A stretch of DNA of 64,000 bases from Lysinibacillus xylanilyticus (GCF_001183605.1 NZ_LFXJ01000005.1:1804809-1868808); one strand, 5' to 3'; positions 17,979 through 27,262 are shown, numbered from the stretch's first letter. Program-made: numbers and translations. The notes: generated by a model not told the origin, from the sequence alone.

Positions 17979-19364
17979 TAATGCTGACGAAATCAAAGCT
18001 GTAAGAACACTATATGTTTGCCAAATAAGTATCGTTGACCAATCTAAAGCACAGCACAGTATACCCAGGGCAATCGTAGCGATCAGGAAAATAATTGTTA
18101 CGATTATTCTCTTTTTTGTCATTGGCTGCCGCTCATTCGTTTTCCTTCTGCGTAATCCTAAGAGAAATAACAAAACGGCCAATAGGCAAAGAATAATTGT
18201 GATAGACGACAAAGTGATATCCAAAAGCTGTGTGCTGCTTATTTCATATGACTGAGTTAGGTTGCCGTCTAATATATCTTTAACTTTTAGCACCAGGTTT
18301 ATATTGGTATTTGCACCGTTGCTCAGCAAGCAGACAGCTGTTCGTTCATTTAGCAGTATGGCTACTTCGGTTCTGAAATTTGGATTGCCCCCAGTGTGTT
18401 CTATAATCGTTTGATCGGCGTTTACCGACCAACCTGCCGCATAATACATATCGTTGACAGCCGAAACAGACATATCACCGTTATGTGATTTTTCGATAAC
18501 CGTGTGAAATATTTCGGGTATGTCCTGCACGATACCCATCTGTATGCCCATCCAACGCGCCATATCTTTTGTATTAGAAATGATGTAGCCTGCGGGTTTA
18601 TTCCCAGCATAATCCGGAGCTTTAAATGGAGTTGTCATAAAAAAGGAAGAACGGTAGCCCTGCGCCAACTGTCCAGTGGCTTGAGCATCTTCTTTATAAA
18701 CATATGTCTGGTGAAGACCTAATGGCTGAAATACCTGTTCCCTCATAAAGTCTTCATAGCTTTGTCGCGACACAATCTCAATAACCAAACCCAATACATC
18801 ATAATTAACAGTTCCATAGTTATACTGTTCACCGGGAGGGAACGCCAATTCAGCATCCACGAGCATTTCCACAGTCTTTTGCAACATATCTGGTGTATTG
18901 CCTTGAGGAATATTTTGAGTATGCCTAATATTTGTTAGACCACTGGTGTGGTGAAGAAAGTTATTTAGTGTAAGGCTTTGCATATCAACAGGTTTCCCTT
19001 GATACTTTAACGTAAACCAAGGTAAATATTTTTGGACAGGGTCAGTCATTGAGAGCAGCCCTTGCTCTTCCAACAGCATAATACCCATACCGGTAAAAGC
19101 TTTACTGACCGAGGCTAACTCATAGAGTGTATTTTCACTTGCAGACAACCCCTTTTCACGGTCTGCATACCCTGAAGAAAAGTAGAACACTTCATCATCA
19201 GCAAGTATTGAGATTGACATTCCCGGCACACCTGATATACGACGGGCATCATCTAGCAACGCTTGAATTGCCGCAGTTTTCGAATCTGACAACGCATAAC
19301 TTTGTGTTGCGAATCCTGAGAATAATATAAATATCGTTAATACAAAAATAATAATCTTTTTCAT
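17937..19364 (-). CDS. Serine hydrolase of the class C beta-lactamase/PBP4* family, membrane-anchored
   Basis: A 475-residue exported protein. The signal peptide (IIIFVLTIFILFSGFATQSYA) is followed by a beta-lactamase fold at about 30-345: nucleophile motif SVSK near residue 87 (ASVSKAFTGMG), the Tyr motif YNYG near 182, and HTGG near 325. Three membrane segments close the protein (about 378-395, 420-440, 445-465). It is related to PBP4*/FmtA-type esterases and D-amino peptidases; true beta-lactamase activity is uncertain. Ribosome site AAAGGAG. The gene is surrounded by gene fragments but looks intact. Confidence 0.85.
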   Translation of the reverse strand: MKKIIIFVLTIFILFSGFATQSYALSDSKTAAIQALLDDARRISGVPGMSISILADDEVFYFSSGYADREKGLSASENTLYELASVSKAFTGMGIMLLEEQGLLSMTDPVQKYLPWFTLKYQGKPVDMQSLTLNNFLHHTSGLTNIRHTQNIPQGNTPDMLQKTVEMLVDAELAFPPGEQYNYGTVNYDVLGLVIEIVSRQSYEDFMREQVFQPLGLHQTYVYKEDAQATGQLAQGYRSSFFMTTPFKAPDYAGNKPAGYIISNTKDMARWMGIQMGIVQDIPEIFHTVIEKSHNGDMSVSAVNDMYYAAGWSVNADQTIIEHTGGNPNFRTEVAILLNERTAVCLLSNGANTNINLVLKVKDILDGNLTQSYEISSTQLLDITLSSITIILCLLAVLLFLLGLRRRKTNERQPMTKKRIIVTIIFLIATIALGILCCALDWSTILIWQTYSVLTALISSALLTASITWFVYTHR

Positions 19365-19522
19365 AAACTCTCCTTTTTGAAAAATTATAAGAGAATAATA
19401 TAAATAACCTACTTTTACAACTACTAAACTAAATTTTAATTTATCTTTCTATTCACCTATATTATATCAAGTAATTGTGAAGAGTTATATAAACAGATGG
19501 ATGTAATTTGAAACAACTTTAA

Positions 19523-19562
19523 AGAGCCTTGCTACGTAGAATGTAGTAAGGCTCTTAGCTTT
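19523..19562. terminator. Terminator-like hairpin
   Basis: AAGAGCCTTGCTAC and GTAGTAAGGCTCTT form a long stem, followed by AGCTTTT on the plus strand. No intact plus-strand gene precedes it. Confidence 0.5.
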
Positions 19563-19590
19563 TATTAATCAAAATTCAATAACTTTTATT

Positions 19591-19731
19591 GCGTTTTATA
19601 GTACTGTTGTGAACGGATTCAATATTCTTACATTTGATAAAAATGGATTCCAATATATTCTAAGCCTTAATAAAAAGGCATCAGATAATGCCGAAGAAAT
19701 TTTAATAGAAGTAGCTAACTCAATAAATTAG
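19591..19731 (+). pseudogene. C-terminal fragment of a DUF4367-like protein
   Basis: The frame reads GFNILTFDKNGFQYILSLNK and then AEEILIEVANSIN before a stop. The pattern of a Tyr-containing strand followed by an EE(L/I) helix and a final SI is that of the DUF4367 domain. There is no start and no upstream domain, so it is the remnant of a lost gene. Confidence 0.45.
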
Positions 19732-20519
19732 AGTGGTGTATCTAAATTATTTACATTAGATTCTTATAGAGAGACTTAGTAAATTTGGACGTCCCACTCG
19801 ACGTAATTCAAGGTTTGGTAAACAATCCTGCTAGCTTTGAAATAAAGTTGCGATGAAATAAACCTGGGTATTGACTCAATGTTCCACCGGAAAATACCAG
19901 GTGCGTGCTTTTCTCCGGGCCACCGGTTACATCAGATACTGCAGCTAAAATTAATTTAAGTGATCACATCGATCACGCCACGTGCTCAGCTGGATGTAGA
20001 TGACAAGATTGCATTATCAGCTATTAGTGAAACAACAAATTAAACTTTCTTATAAAAACCTCATACTTAGTTAGAAATATCAACTCCATTTTGATCAATC
20101 TTTTTTCTAAAGCTACAGATGGTGCAAATTTGAAATAAAGTTGTACAGTTTATAAAAAAGGTAAGTTGTTTAAGCCAAAATCATGATGAAATAAAATATT
20201 CAGAAACGCTAAATAATTACCTATCTATGTTATTGAAATATTTTGATCAATCTTTTTTCAAAATGTATGGGTTTCTTCTATTATAAAATCAATGTTTACA
20301 GCATGCTTTTAATCAAACTTTATTCCAAAACAACAACCACCTCTTTTATAATAGTTAATAACTGCATAAAATTTATAAATTTGACGCTATCAATAGAACT
20401 AAGTTCCTAAACTAACCTCCCTCTATATACATTGAAGTATCAACGGTTTTCATCACTTTGTGATGTAGTAAAAATATTTTTCCATCACTTTTTAAACGTA
20501 TAATTGAATTTATAGTTTT
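19732..20519. other. Decayed intergenic DNA
   Basis: No intact gene on either strand. Short direct repeats occur: TTTGAAATAAAGTTG at about 19838 and 20129, and TGATCAATCTTTTTTC twice (near 20093 and 20243). ACCTGG-TATT pairs with AATACCAGGT near 19870-19915. Short protein-like stretches remain but none can be assigned. Confidence 0.5.
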
Positions 20520-21215
20520 TATTACCAAATCGAGCGTACGCTTCGCTAAAACTAATGAAAATCATTAGCTTTTTTAGTCCACTATTTGATGCACAATGGA
20601 TCTCTGCGATGCTTATGACGACGTACCCTCCCATGTCTCTTAGCGTCAGTGCGCTTACATTCCTTCGTTGGGTCTATTCATAAGGCAGAGGCCTGCTAAG
20701 CTGCCCCAGGGACTCTTGGTCTAAGTTTAGTTATGTTGCTGGCTTCTCCGTGTCATCCTTCTAGTTATAGTTCGATGAAGAAAATTTGTTTACGCTGCCT
20801 CTGCGAGACAGTAGAGGTCTTTCATCATATGTTTCTCGTCAAAACGGACTTTCTTTTTACAAATACCATGTAATACCTTCAGTAATTTACTACACAGTAC
20901 CACCATTGATTGTTTCGAAGCCTTCTTTCGATTGATGTACCGCAAAAGCTTTTTCTATTACTCGCCCGCGTTCATCGACAAAGCATGCGTAATGAATACG
21001 CTTTGCAATATCCATACCGACAACGAGTGTATTTTCAGTAACTTGATTAATTTTAATATTCCATTTAGAATGCATAAAGGAGTCCTCCTTGTTTGATGAT
21101 GGGTCAATGGTCGTTGACACTCATGCATCATACTAGAGGGCTCCTTTTCTTTCACATCCTTCAAACAGGAATGCTGCACCGTTAGTAAAATCACTCCTTA
21201 TGTCTAGAATTCTAT
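20520..21215 (-). mobile_element. IS110-family insertion sequence remnant
   Basis: The transposase gene inside has lost its centre, while the non-coding flanks on both sides seem to remain (about 270 bases downstream of the gene and about 140 upstream). IS110 elements have no terminal inverted repeats, so the ends given here are estimates. Confidence 0.6.
20790..21075 (-). pseudogene. IS110-family transposase, internally deleted
   Basis: From the ATG at 21075 (GGAGGACTCCTTT before it) the protein begins KWNIKINQVTENTLVVGMD, the start of the DEDD RuvC-like domain of IS110 transposases with its first Asp. After about 55 residues (QSKEGFE) the frame runs into a stop. Just downstream, in another frame, the typical C-terminus appears (KLLKVLHGICKKKVRFDEK, then KDLYCLAEAA and a stop at 20790). 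About 300 residues between them are missing, so the element cannot move itself. Confidence 0.75.
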
Positions 21216-21291
21216 TAAGTTGGCAATTATCCCTTTTATATTACTATTTTAGGGGGAATGGAATTGTTACTGTCAAAAGCAGCCACATAAA

Positions 21292-21525
21292 ATGAGTGTT
21301 GCCCTAATGAGATACATCATCAAGCGAATATCAAATCGTGCTGAAATCAATAAAGAAATTCATGCACACCAACTTAGACACAGCTATGCGACTCATTTGT
21401 TGAACAATGGGGCTCCCATAGAAGTCATACAAAGTCTTATGGGGCATGAGAAAAGCGAAACAACTAGGATCTACGCTCAATTAAGCGGGAAGCTAAGGAA
21501 AGAGTATTATCAGAAGTACTTTTAA
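21292..21525 (+). pseudogene. Tyrosine recombinase C-terminal fragment
   Basis: Seventy-seven residues with the second half of a phage-integrase/Xer catalytic domain: HQLRHSYATHLLNNGAPIEV holds the HxxR motif, MGHEKSETTRIYAQ holds the next His and the catalytic Tyr. The N-terminal core-binding domain and the first catalytic Arg are absent; the frame upstream of the ATG is not convincingly coding. It is the tail of a lost integrase, next to the IS110 remnant. Confidence 0.7.
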
Positions 21526-21825
21526 ATGTAAAAGGAGCAATGTCTTAAAAGACTTTGCTCCACTTGACAAAAGCACCCCGTTTGTTTAAGTACATTCCTT
21601 CACAATCTAACATATAAAATTGCATAATCTGATCAGAGATAATTAAATCGTTTAATTTCAATTGGCGAATACTTCATAAAATCTTAAGCTTTATACTAAA
21701 AAAACCTTAAGATTTTCTTGCTAAAATAAACTAGTCAAATTATTTAAGAAGTTATGTTGCAATGGGTTTAATTCAAGAGGATTTCCATGGCAGATAAAAT
21801 ATATATTATTCTAAAGAGGTGTAAA

Positions 21826-22734
21826 ATGAATTTAATTAATGAAGGAGAAAAGAAATTTACTAAACGACAAATTATATTACTCACATTAATAATAGGATAT
21901 TATTTACTTTTAATAATGGCTACCACATTTGGTCGTCCAGCTGAGAATATCTTTGTGAGAACAATTGATTTCGATGTACTGAGCGCGTATCAACAAGCAT
22001 GGAATCAATTTTCATTTAATTCTTTTTTTCATATTCTTGTTAATATAGGTATGCTGTTTCCGTTAGGGATTTTATTACCTTTATTTAGTGAAGTTTTTTT
22101 AAAAGCAAAATGGATGTTAATAACTTCAATTACAACAACTTTATTTATAGAAACTCTTCAATTTATAACACTTCGTGGAAGTGCGGCACTAGACGATTTA
22201 CTTCATAATACGATAGGAATGATGTTGGGGTATTGTATATTAAATATAGTTCTTATTCTTTTTTTAAAAAAGGAATCACACACACAAATAATCAAATATT
22301 TAATCTTACCCGTTGCAGTAAGCTTCGTCGCACTTGGAATAATTATTTCGTATCAAATGAAGGAATTTGGTAATATGCCATTTGATCCTTATGGAAAAAC
22401 AGATATGTCTCATGTCACTATAAAAACATCACTAGAGTTAAGTGATGAAGGTAAAAAAATGCCTATTTACGATCCCAAAGGTCAAAAAGTGCGAGATGTC
22501 GAAATTATTTCTCCAAAAGAAGCATTTCAAAAACTGAAACAAGGAGACATTTATCCTATGGGACCTTTCGGCGCGGGTGAAGAATTTGAAGGTGAGACAT
22601 TAGACATTATAGAGTATAATTTAGAGTACTATACTGATACAAAAGGTTTTGATCACCCTGCATATATTTTTCGCGTGCAGTTAAAAGATAATAACATAAT
22701 TCTTACGACTCCACCTATTTCCGCGAGTAAATAA
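21826..22734 (+). CDS. VanZ family protein
   Basis: A 302-residue membrane protein. The VanZ-like domain covers residues about 15-170: FTKRQIILLTLIIGYYLLL, NIGMLFPLGILLPL, IETLQFITLRGSAALDDLLH and NTIGMMLGY are typical. An extra extracytoplasmic C-terminal part (about 190-302) follows the last membrane segment; I do not recognise it. VanZ relatives are linked to glycopeptide resistance but most have no known role. The ATG at 21826 has AAAGAGGTG before it; another ATG at 21787 in the same frame with AGAGG is also possible. Confidence 0.85.
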   Translation: MNLINEGEKKFTKRQIILLTLIIGYYLLLIMATTFGRPAENIFVRTIDFDVLSAYQQAWNQFSFNSFFHILVNIGMLFPLGILLPLFSEVFLKAKWMLITSITTTLFIETLQFITLRGSAALDDLLHNTIGMMLGYCILNIVLILFLKKESHTQIIKYLILPVAVSFVALGIIISYQMKEFGNMPFDPYGKTDMSHVTIKTSLELSDEGKKMPIYDPKGQKVRDVEIISPKEAFQKLKQGDIYPMGPFGAGEEFEGETLDIIEYNLEYYTDTKGFDHPAYIFRVQLKDNNIILTTPPISASK

Positions 22735-23237
22735 TGTGAATTTTATTATTTTGTATATATGATAATCAGGGTTGCCGTCGAGTTAGATGGTTCAGGTGTA
22801 TTTTATTATTACGCTAACGGGGTACGATAGTTCGTAAGCCCGTATTCAAATAACGAATATAAAAAAGCAGCACCTCCCGGTACTATAAACGTATCAATCA
22901 AATGAGGTGCCTTTCGTATGCTACGTAAGCCCGAAATATAAAAATATGCGCACCTATCACGGTACGCACAACGAATGGCTATTCAGACCTTTCTATTGTA
23001 ACCCAAGCTAATAACGTTACCAACTGCTTATTCAACTAAACTGCTTCGTTAGTTGAATAGCAACAATCTTTTCAAAACAGCCTTTAGAAAATAACCTATA
23101 TCTTTTATTACTTAGAGGTTTAAGAAATAGGCTTGAATTTATATTTAATAATTGATATAAGCTCCTATTGAATTACCGCAACATTAGATTGATTAACGAA
23201 CAAATTAGTTGTGTAGTAAATAGGGTCATTTGTGGTA
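22735..23237. other. Intergenic region with fragments
   Basis: No intact gene. Plus strand 22762-22830 reads as a short protein-like piece (VAVELDGSGVFYYYANGVR) ending in a stop. GCACCTC at 22870 and GAGGTGC at 22905 can pair. CGTAAGCCCG occurs twice (about 22836 and 22925). ATTCAACTAAACTG and GTTAGTTGAAT form an imperfect hairpin near 23030-23065. Confidence 0.45.
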
Positions 23238-23293
23238 AAAAAGAGGATAGATAGAGCGAATTTATTTAAGCTCTTCTATCCTTTTAATTTCTA
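23238..23293 (-). terminator. Terminator of the small basic protein gene
   Basis: On the minus strand AAGGATAGAAGAGC pairs imperfectly with GCTCTATCTATCCTCTT and is followed by TTTTTT. It ends the transcript of the 49-codon gene. Confidence 0.65.
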
Positions 23294-23397
23294 TACATAT
23301 AATGTGTGACATTAAATAAGAATTCACTATTTAAAATAGTTTCAGCTTATAACTTGACTTTTAATAAAAATTTAGTCTTCCTATGTTTTCATTCATA

Positions 23398-23547
23398 TTA
23401 TTTATCTGTTTGTTCTTGCTTCTTTTTCAAATACTCCGCACGTATTTTTTCAAGTTGCTGCTTTTTATCAAATATGGCGGGCTTGTGTTTTTCATGATAC
23501 TTTGTCACAGCTACCTTACCTTTGGTATCCAATTGATATTTCCCCAC
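23398..23547 (-). CDS. Small basic hypothetical protein (49 residues)
   Basis: A Lys-rich 49-residue protein that begins GKYQLDTKGKVAVTKYHEKH and ends in a KKKQEQTDK tail. The start is GTG with AGGTGA at about 6 bases, and a terminator follows, so it looks like a genuine single-gene unit. I do not recognise its function. It lies 175 bases downstream of the second cobalamin riboswitch copy, but the DNA between is not obviously part of a shared leader. Confidence 0.6.
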   Translation of the reverse strand: MGKYQLDTKGKVAVTKYHEKHKPAIFDKKQQLEKIRAEYLKKKQEQTDK

Positions 23548-23721
23548 TTTGTTCACCTACTTTTCTTGTCCTTAAAGAGAATCTACTCAACAAATATAAT
23601 ATACCTTATTTTACTAAAGTAAACCTTATTAGTGTAATGTTAACCCTGCATTTATCAACGTTTATAATAGACAACCAAATAAGCATCCAAGCCCTATCCT
23701 CGTAGGTTTTTTGGATGTACA

Positions 23722-23884
23722 AGATAAGGGCAGGTCTCCTGGCATATGTTCATCAAACTTTTCACCTTCCCATTACAATGCGTAACAGTGGTTTTTTGAT
23801 ACGTCCTCACATTTACAGTTGCGGGACAGCATCGGATTTACATCGATCTTTCCTTTTAAACAAATCGAATTTATGATTTGTACC
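23722..23884 (-). ncRNA. Cobalamin riboswitch, copy 2, probably degenerate
   Basis: It matches copy 1 with no gaps over the surrounding 231 bp (16628-16858 and 23692-23922) and about 12 substitutions by eye. The B12 box GCCAGGAGACCTGCC is kept, but conserved core positions have changed: GGTGGAAATCC became GATGTAAATCC and GGGAA became GGAAA. The 5' leader and promoter side is unchanged. No cobalamin gene follows. Confidence 0.8.
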
Positions 23885-24020
23885 TCTATCTTATTATTCC
23901 GTTTTTATTATTATACCATAGTATCTGGTATTATTGAGTGCTTCTATTATTTTCAATAGGCTCAGGTATCATCTGTTGCTAAAATGAACTTGTAAAATAA
24001 AGGATATTTTGTTATTTTAG

Positions 24021-24041
24021 AGTTAGTTATCCAACTAACTA
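24021..24041. promoter_or_regulatory. Possible TetR operator
   Basis: GTTAGTT and AACTAAC are inverted arms with a short A/T-rich centre, 20-40 bases before the regulator start. Confidence 0.45.
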
Positions 24042-24063
24042 ATAACAAAGGAGGTGTAAATGG

Positions 24064-24636
24064 ATGGCCAAACCTACTGGTATCGAAAAGTCAGATTTAT
24101 TAACTGCTGCGAAGCAAAGTTTAGTAGAAAGAGGGATTGAAAAATTTACATTAAAGGCTGTTGCTGAGCAAGCTGGTGTGACACAAGGAACTATTTATTA
24201 TCATTTCAAATCAAAAGAGCAAATAATTCTTGAAATTGTCCAAGACATCTGTGAAAATTCTTGGAATGAGATTTTGACGACTGATCAACAAGTGATTCAA
24301 TCTGCACTTCTCTCTGCAAAAAGTCGATATGAAAACGATTCTTTTTATCATAAATTATTTTTCACTTTAATCGTCTTGGGCTTTAGTAACCCAACTATTA
24401 AACAGACAATTGGACAAATCCTAGCGTCAGAAAATGAACATTTATGTAACGTTTTAGAAAGATTATGGGATACATCACCCATTGATGGCGTTTCAATGGA
24501 AACTTGGAGCATTTTTTTCAATGCCATTATTGATGGTTTAGCTATACAAGTAATGATGAGGGACGATTTCGATGTAGATGCATTCTATCAACAATTAGAA
24601 AAAATCATTCAAACACTGCATCGTCTAGGAAAATAA
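24064..24636 (+). CDS. TetR/AcrR family regulator
   Basis: A 190-residue repressor with a clear N-terminal helix-turn-helix (about 25-46, AVAEQAGVTQGTIYYHFKSK) and a divergent ligand domain. Ribosome site GGAGGTG at 7 bases. It begins a three-gene unit with a DUF5367 membrane protein and a VOC-family protein. A short inverted repeat in its promoter region (AGTTAGTTATCCAACTAACT near 24020-24040) may be its operator. Confidence 0.88.
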   Translation: MAKPTGIEKSDLLTAAKQSLVERGIEKFTLKAVAEQAGVTQGTIYYHFKSKEQIILEIVQDICENSWNEILTTDQQVIQSALLSAKSRYENDSFYHKLFFTLIVLGFSNPTIKQTIGQILASENEHLCNVLERLWDTSPIDGVSMETWSIFFNAIIDGLAIQVMMRDDFDVDAFYQQLEKIIQTLHRLGK

Positions 24637-24653
24637 CTTGAGGAGGAACCACT

Positions 24654-25052
24654 ATGTCATTCTTTTTATGCTGGGGTTTTGGGATTTGGCTATTTGCAAG
24701 TGCTGCGTTTCGATTAGTAGGGCAATACTTTTTTACCCTTGAAAAACCTTTTCTCATGATTGGTGCTTACATTTTAGTTATTCCGCTCATTTGGATATCG
24801 ACAATACCTATTTATTCTTTGAAAAAAATACAAGGTACAGAGCGATTACTTGCTGCTATTTGTATCGTACTACCTGGAATGCTCATCGATGCAGTTGTAT
24901 TGTTCTATTTCGACAATATTTTTCCGAACTTATCGGCTGATGCAGATCGTTATTTCGCCTCATGGCTTCTATTGGCCTATTCTCTAATACTTCTTACTGG
25001 TTTTACAAAGGCTTCATTCGTGAGAAAAAATACAATTCATTCGTCAAATTAA
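24654..25052 (+). CDS. DUF5367 family membrane protein
   Basis: A 132-residue protein with four membrane segments (about 4-22, 35-55, 66-86, 105-122) and the start FFLCWGFGIWLFASAAFRLVG usual for DUF5367. The function is unknown. It is 17 bases after the TetR gene and has GAGGAGG before the ATG, so the two are co-transcribed and it is probably the regulated target. Confidence 0.8.
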   Translation: MSFFLCWGFGIWLFASAAFRLVGQYFFTLEKPFLMIGAYILVIPLIWISTIPIYSLKKIQGTERLLAAICIVLPGMLIDAVVLFYFDNIFPNLSADADRYFASWLLLAYSLILLTGFTKASFVRKNTIHSSN

Positions 25053-25112
25053 AGGATTTGGCATTATTATCCTAGAAGTAAGTATCGATGAAGAATTAAA
25101 GGGGGAGAAAAA

Positions 25113-25475
25113 ATGGTTATAGGCTTACATCACGTTCAAATAACAATTCCAAAAGGTGAAGAGGAAAAAGGGAAACATTTTTACTGTCAAGTATTAGGTC
25201 TAAAAGAAATTGAAAAGCCTGATTCGCTGAAAGGACGAGGTGGATTTTGGTTACAGGTTGGCAATAAAGAGGTCCATGTAGGGACAGAGGATGGCTTTGA
25301 TAGATTAACGACAAAGGCTCATATTGCCTATCAGGTTGAAAATATAGAGCAGTGGAAAAAAGCATTAGCTGAACAACATATCGAAATTTTCGATTCAGTT
25401 CCAATTCCTCATTTTGAACGTTTTGAATTTAGAGATCCATTCGGTAATAGAGTGGAGATGATTCAGGAAATTTAA
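25113..25475 (+). CDS. VOC (glyoxalase) family protein
   Basis: A 120-residue vicinal-oxygen-chelate fold protein: GLHHVQITIPKGEEEKGKHF with metal-ligand His near residue 6, LKGRGGFWLQVGNKEVHVG in the middle, and FEFRDPFGNRVEMIQ with the conserved DPFGN and Glu near 115. Such small enzymes include lyases, dioxygenases and binding proteins. The specific reaction is not visible. It is likely the third gene of the TetR unit. Confidence 0.85.
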   Translation: MVIGLHHVQITIPKGEEEKGKHFYCQVLGLKEIEKPDSLKGRGGFWLQVGNKEVHVGTEDGFDRLTTKAHIAYQVENIEQWKKALAEQHIEIFDSVPIPHFERFEFRDPFGNRVEMIQEI

Positions 25476-26223
25476 AAGAAAACAGTTGAATAGAAGTTAA
25501 ATTTCTATTCAACTGGCATGCTGTTTAAAGTATGATTCTTCCGCAACGTGTGGGGGCGATTTCCTGACAGACATTTTAACAAAATGTCATCCAATTTTTT
25601 AATTTTATCGGAACACTTTTACGTTTTATCGCCCAACTTTTTAGTTTTATCGATTAACTTTCGCGTTTTATCACCCAACTTCTGAATTTTATCGACATCC
25701 GCTTTCCAAAGAGCAAAAAAAGAATCATCCCACTAAGCTGTCAGTTAAATCGTAGGTATAATGAGGGGTGGGAAACAGTTCGACAATCGCGCCTCGTAGC
25801 CTTGAACGACACTCCCTCGCTCCTCAATATAGATATCCTTGGTCATTTTGTTTTCCAACCGTTATTTATCGCTAGACCCCAATGATGTGATAGTCTGAAT
25901 ATCACTAAGTACTCCATAGTTAGTGTATAGGTTGATGATTGTCGTTTCCCCCTGTTAATGCCTCTTTCCACCGCTTAGAAATGCCTGTACTGCCTGCCCC
26001 TATGACCTTTCGATTCTACAACACTTCACCCTACTGAAACATTTGTAATATAACTGTAAATTAAGGCTATGAAGCCCTTTATATCAGGTGTTTACAGCGA
26101 TTTCCCATTCGCTGTGGTAACAATTTCCTCGAAGAAGCCCTACTTTTTCATGCTACGATTAATTCCAATGGCAAGCCAAATCAGGATTAATCCTAACAAA
26201 AAGCTTCAGGAGGAATTTACAAC
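25476..26223. other. Intergenic region with 21-bp repeats and decayed DNA
   Basis: Holds the TTTATCG repeat (listed separately). From about 25700 to 26080 the minus strand has a protein-like fragment (VIGAGSTGISKRWKEALTGG) followed by stops; I cannot assign it. The last 130 bases should contain the promoter of the NlpC/P60 gene. Confidence 0.5.
25604..25694. repeat. 21-bp periodic TTTATCG repeat, five units
   Basis: The heptamer TTTATCG (once TTTATCA) starts at 25604, 25625, 25646, 25667 and 25688, exactly 21 bp apart, with variable DNA between. The spacing is the same as for CTATCCA in the arrays at the left of the window. Confidence 0.85.
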
Positions 26224-27156
26224 ATGAATAAACGATTTTTAACTACAACATTAGCATTGACGATAGGTTTTAGCGCAGTGGGGATGGTACAACCAACTGT
26301 TCAACCCATAGAAGTAGAGGCTGCAACAACAAATGCCCTGAATAACACACAAGCAGTTAATGCGAAAGCAGATCAACTAATTCAAACTGGAAAAAGCTTA
26401 ATTGGTAAGGCGACATACAGCAATTCCGTATACAAGGCTACATATCCTTATAAGTTTTCTTGTGCTTCATTTATTATGTACATTTTCGAGAAGAATGGGG
26501 TAGACATTGGAACTTATAATGAGGATTATATGTTACAGCAAGGAACAGCTGTTAGCAGAAACCAATTACAAAAAGGTGATTTACTATTCTTTAAGAGTAA
26601 AAAAACTGGGACAGACCCTGACCACGTTGGTATGTATATCGGGAACAATAAAATGATTCATATGGCTGATTCTAAGCAAAATATCGTTATTTCTGATTTA
26701 AACGGCAAACCATATTATAAAGATAATTATGTAGGGGCTCGTAGAGTATTACCTACATTACTTTCAGCTAATCCTGCAACGAAAGGCGATAAAATTGTTG
26801 AAAACGCCTTTAATTATAAAAATAAAGTAACTATGAGCTCTACAAATAATGAAGCAAGTCTTCGCTTTACAGCGCCAGGCTATGTAGACTTCGTCTATCG
26901 TAAAAGTGGAGTTAAACTTGGTGCAACCAATGTAAAGGAACTAATGAATGTTGGAACAACGGTATCACGTACCAATTTAAAAAAGGGTGATTTAGTGTTC
27001 TTTAATAGTGTTAAAGGCTCTAAAACTCCTTCACTAGTTGCTATCTATGCAGGAGATCAACGTATTATCATTCCAAGCTCTAGTGGTATTACTACAAGAG
27101 TACTAATGGTTGATTATTATAAAGAGCATTATATTACAGCGAAACGTGTTTTTTAA
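26224..27156 (+). CDS. Secreted protein with tandem NlpC/P60 domains, the second inactive
   Basis: A 310-residue exported protein. The signal peptide ends near residue 35 (VEVEAA region). The first NlpC/P60 domain (about 48-177) has the catalytic Cys in FSCASFIMYIF and the His in DHVGMYIGNNK, as in murein endopeptidases. The second domain (about 188-310) repeats the fold, but the Cys position is occupied in TAPGYVDFVY and the His position in PSLVAIYAGDQ, so it should be catalytically dead and may bind the wall. Ribosome site AGGAGG. It is a single gene ended by a terminator. Confidence 0.85.
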   Translation: MNKRFLTTTLALTIGFSAVGMVQPTVQPIEVEAATTNALNNTQAVNAKADQLIQTGKSLIGKATYSNSVYKATYPYKFSCASFIMYIFEKNGVDIGTYNEDYMLQQGTAVSRNQLQKGDLLFFKSKKTGTDPDHVGMYIGNNKMIHMADSKQNIVISDLNGKPYYKDNYVGARRVLPTLLSANPATKGDKIVENAFNYKNKVTMSSTNNEASLRFTAPGYVDFVYRKSGVKLGATNVKELMNVGTTVSRTNLKKGDLVFFNSVKGSKTPSLVAIYAGDQRIIIPSSSGITTRVLMVDYYKEHYITAKRVF

Positions 27157-27227
27157 GAAAGTTTACTAGAATCATTTCAAATGCTCCAAATTTAAAAAGA
27201 TCAACACAATTACATGTTTTGAAAAAA

Positions 27228-27262
27228 GAAGCTTTCCATAAGGAAGCTTCTTTTTCTATTAT
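27228..27262. terminator. Bidirectional terminator
   Basis: AAGAAGCTTTCC and GGAAGCTTCTT form a 12-bp stem with T5 on the plus strand and T6 on the minus strand. It separates the NlpC/P60 gene from the convergent Mur-ligase gene. Confidence 0.85.

Noticed and set aside
21826-22734. Glycopeptide-resistance VanZ
   Set aside because: VanZ-like domains are common in Bacilli and no resistance genes are nearby.
23306-23705. Three overlapping plus-strand frames of 60-80 codons
   Set aside because: They lie opposite the 49-codon minus-strand gene and its leader, which has a better ribosome site and terminator.
25740-26080. Minus-strand fragment VIGAGSTGISKRWKEALTGG as a gene
   Set aside because: Interrupted by stops, no start; I could not connect it to a family.
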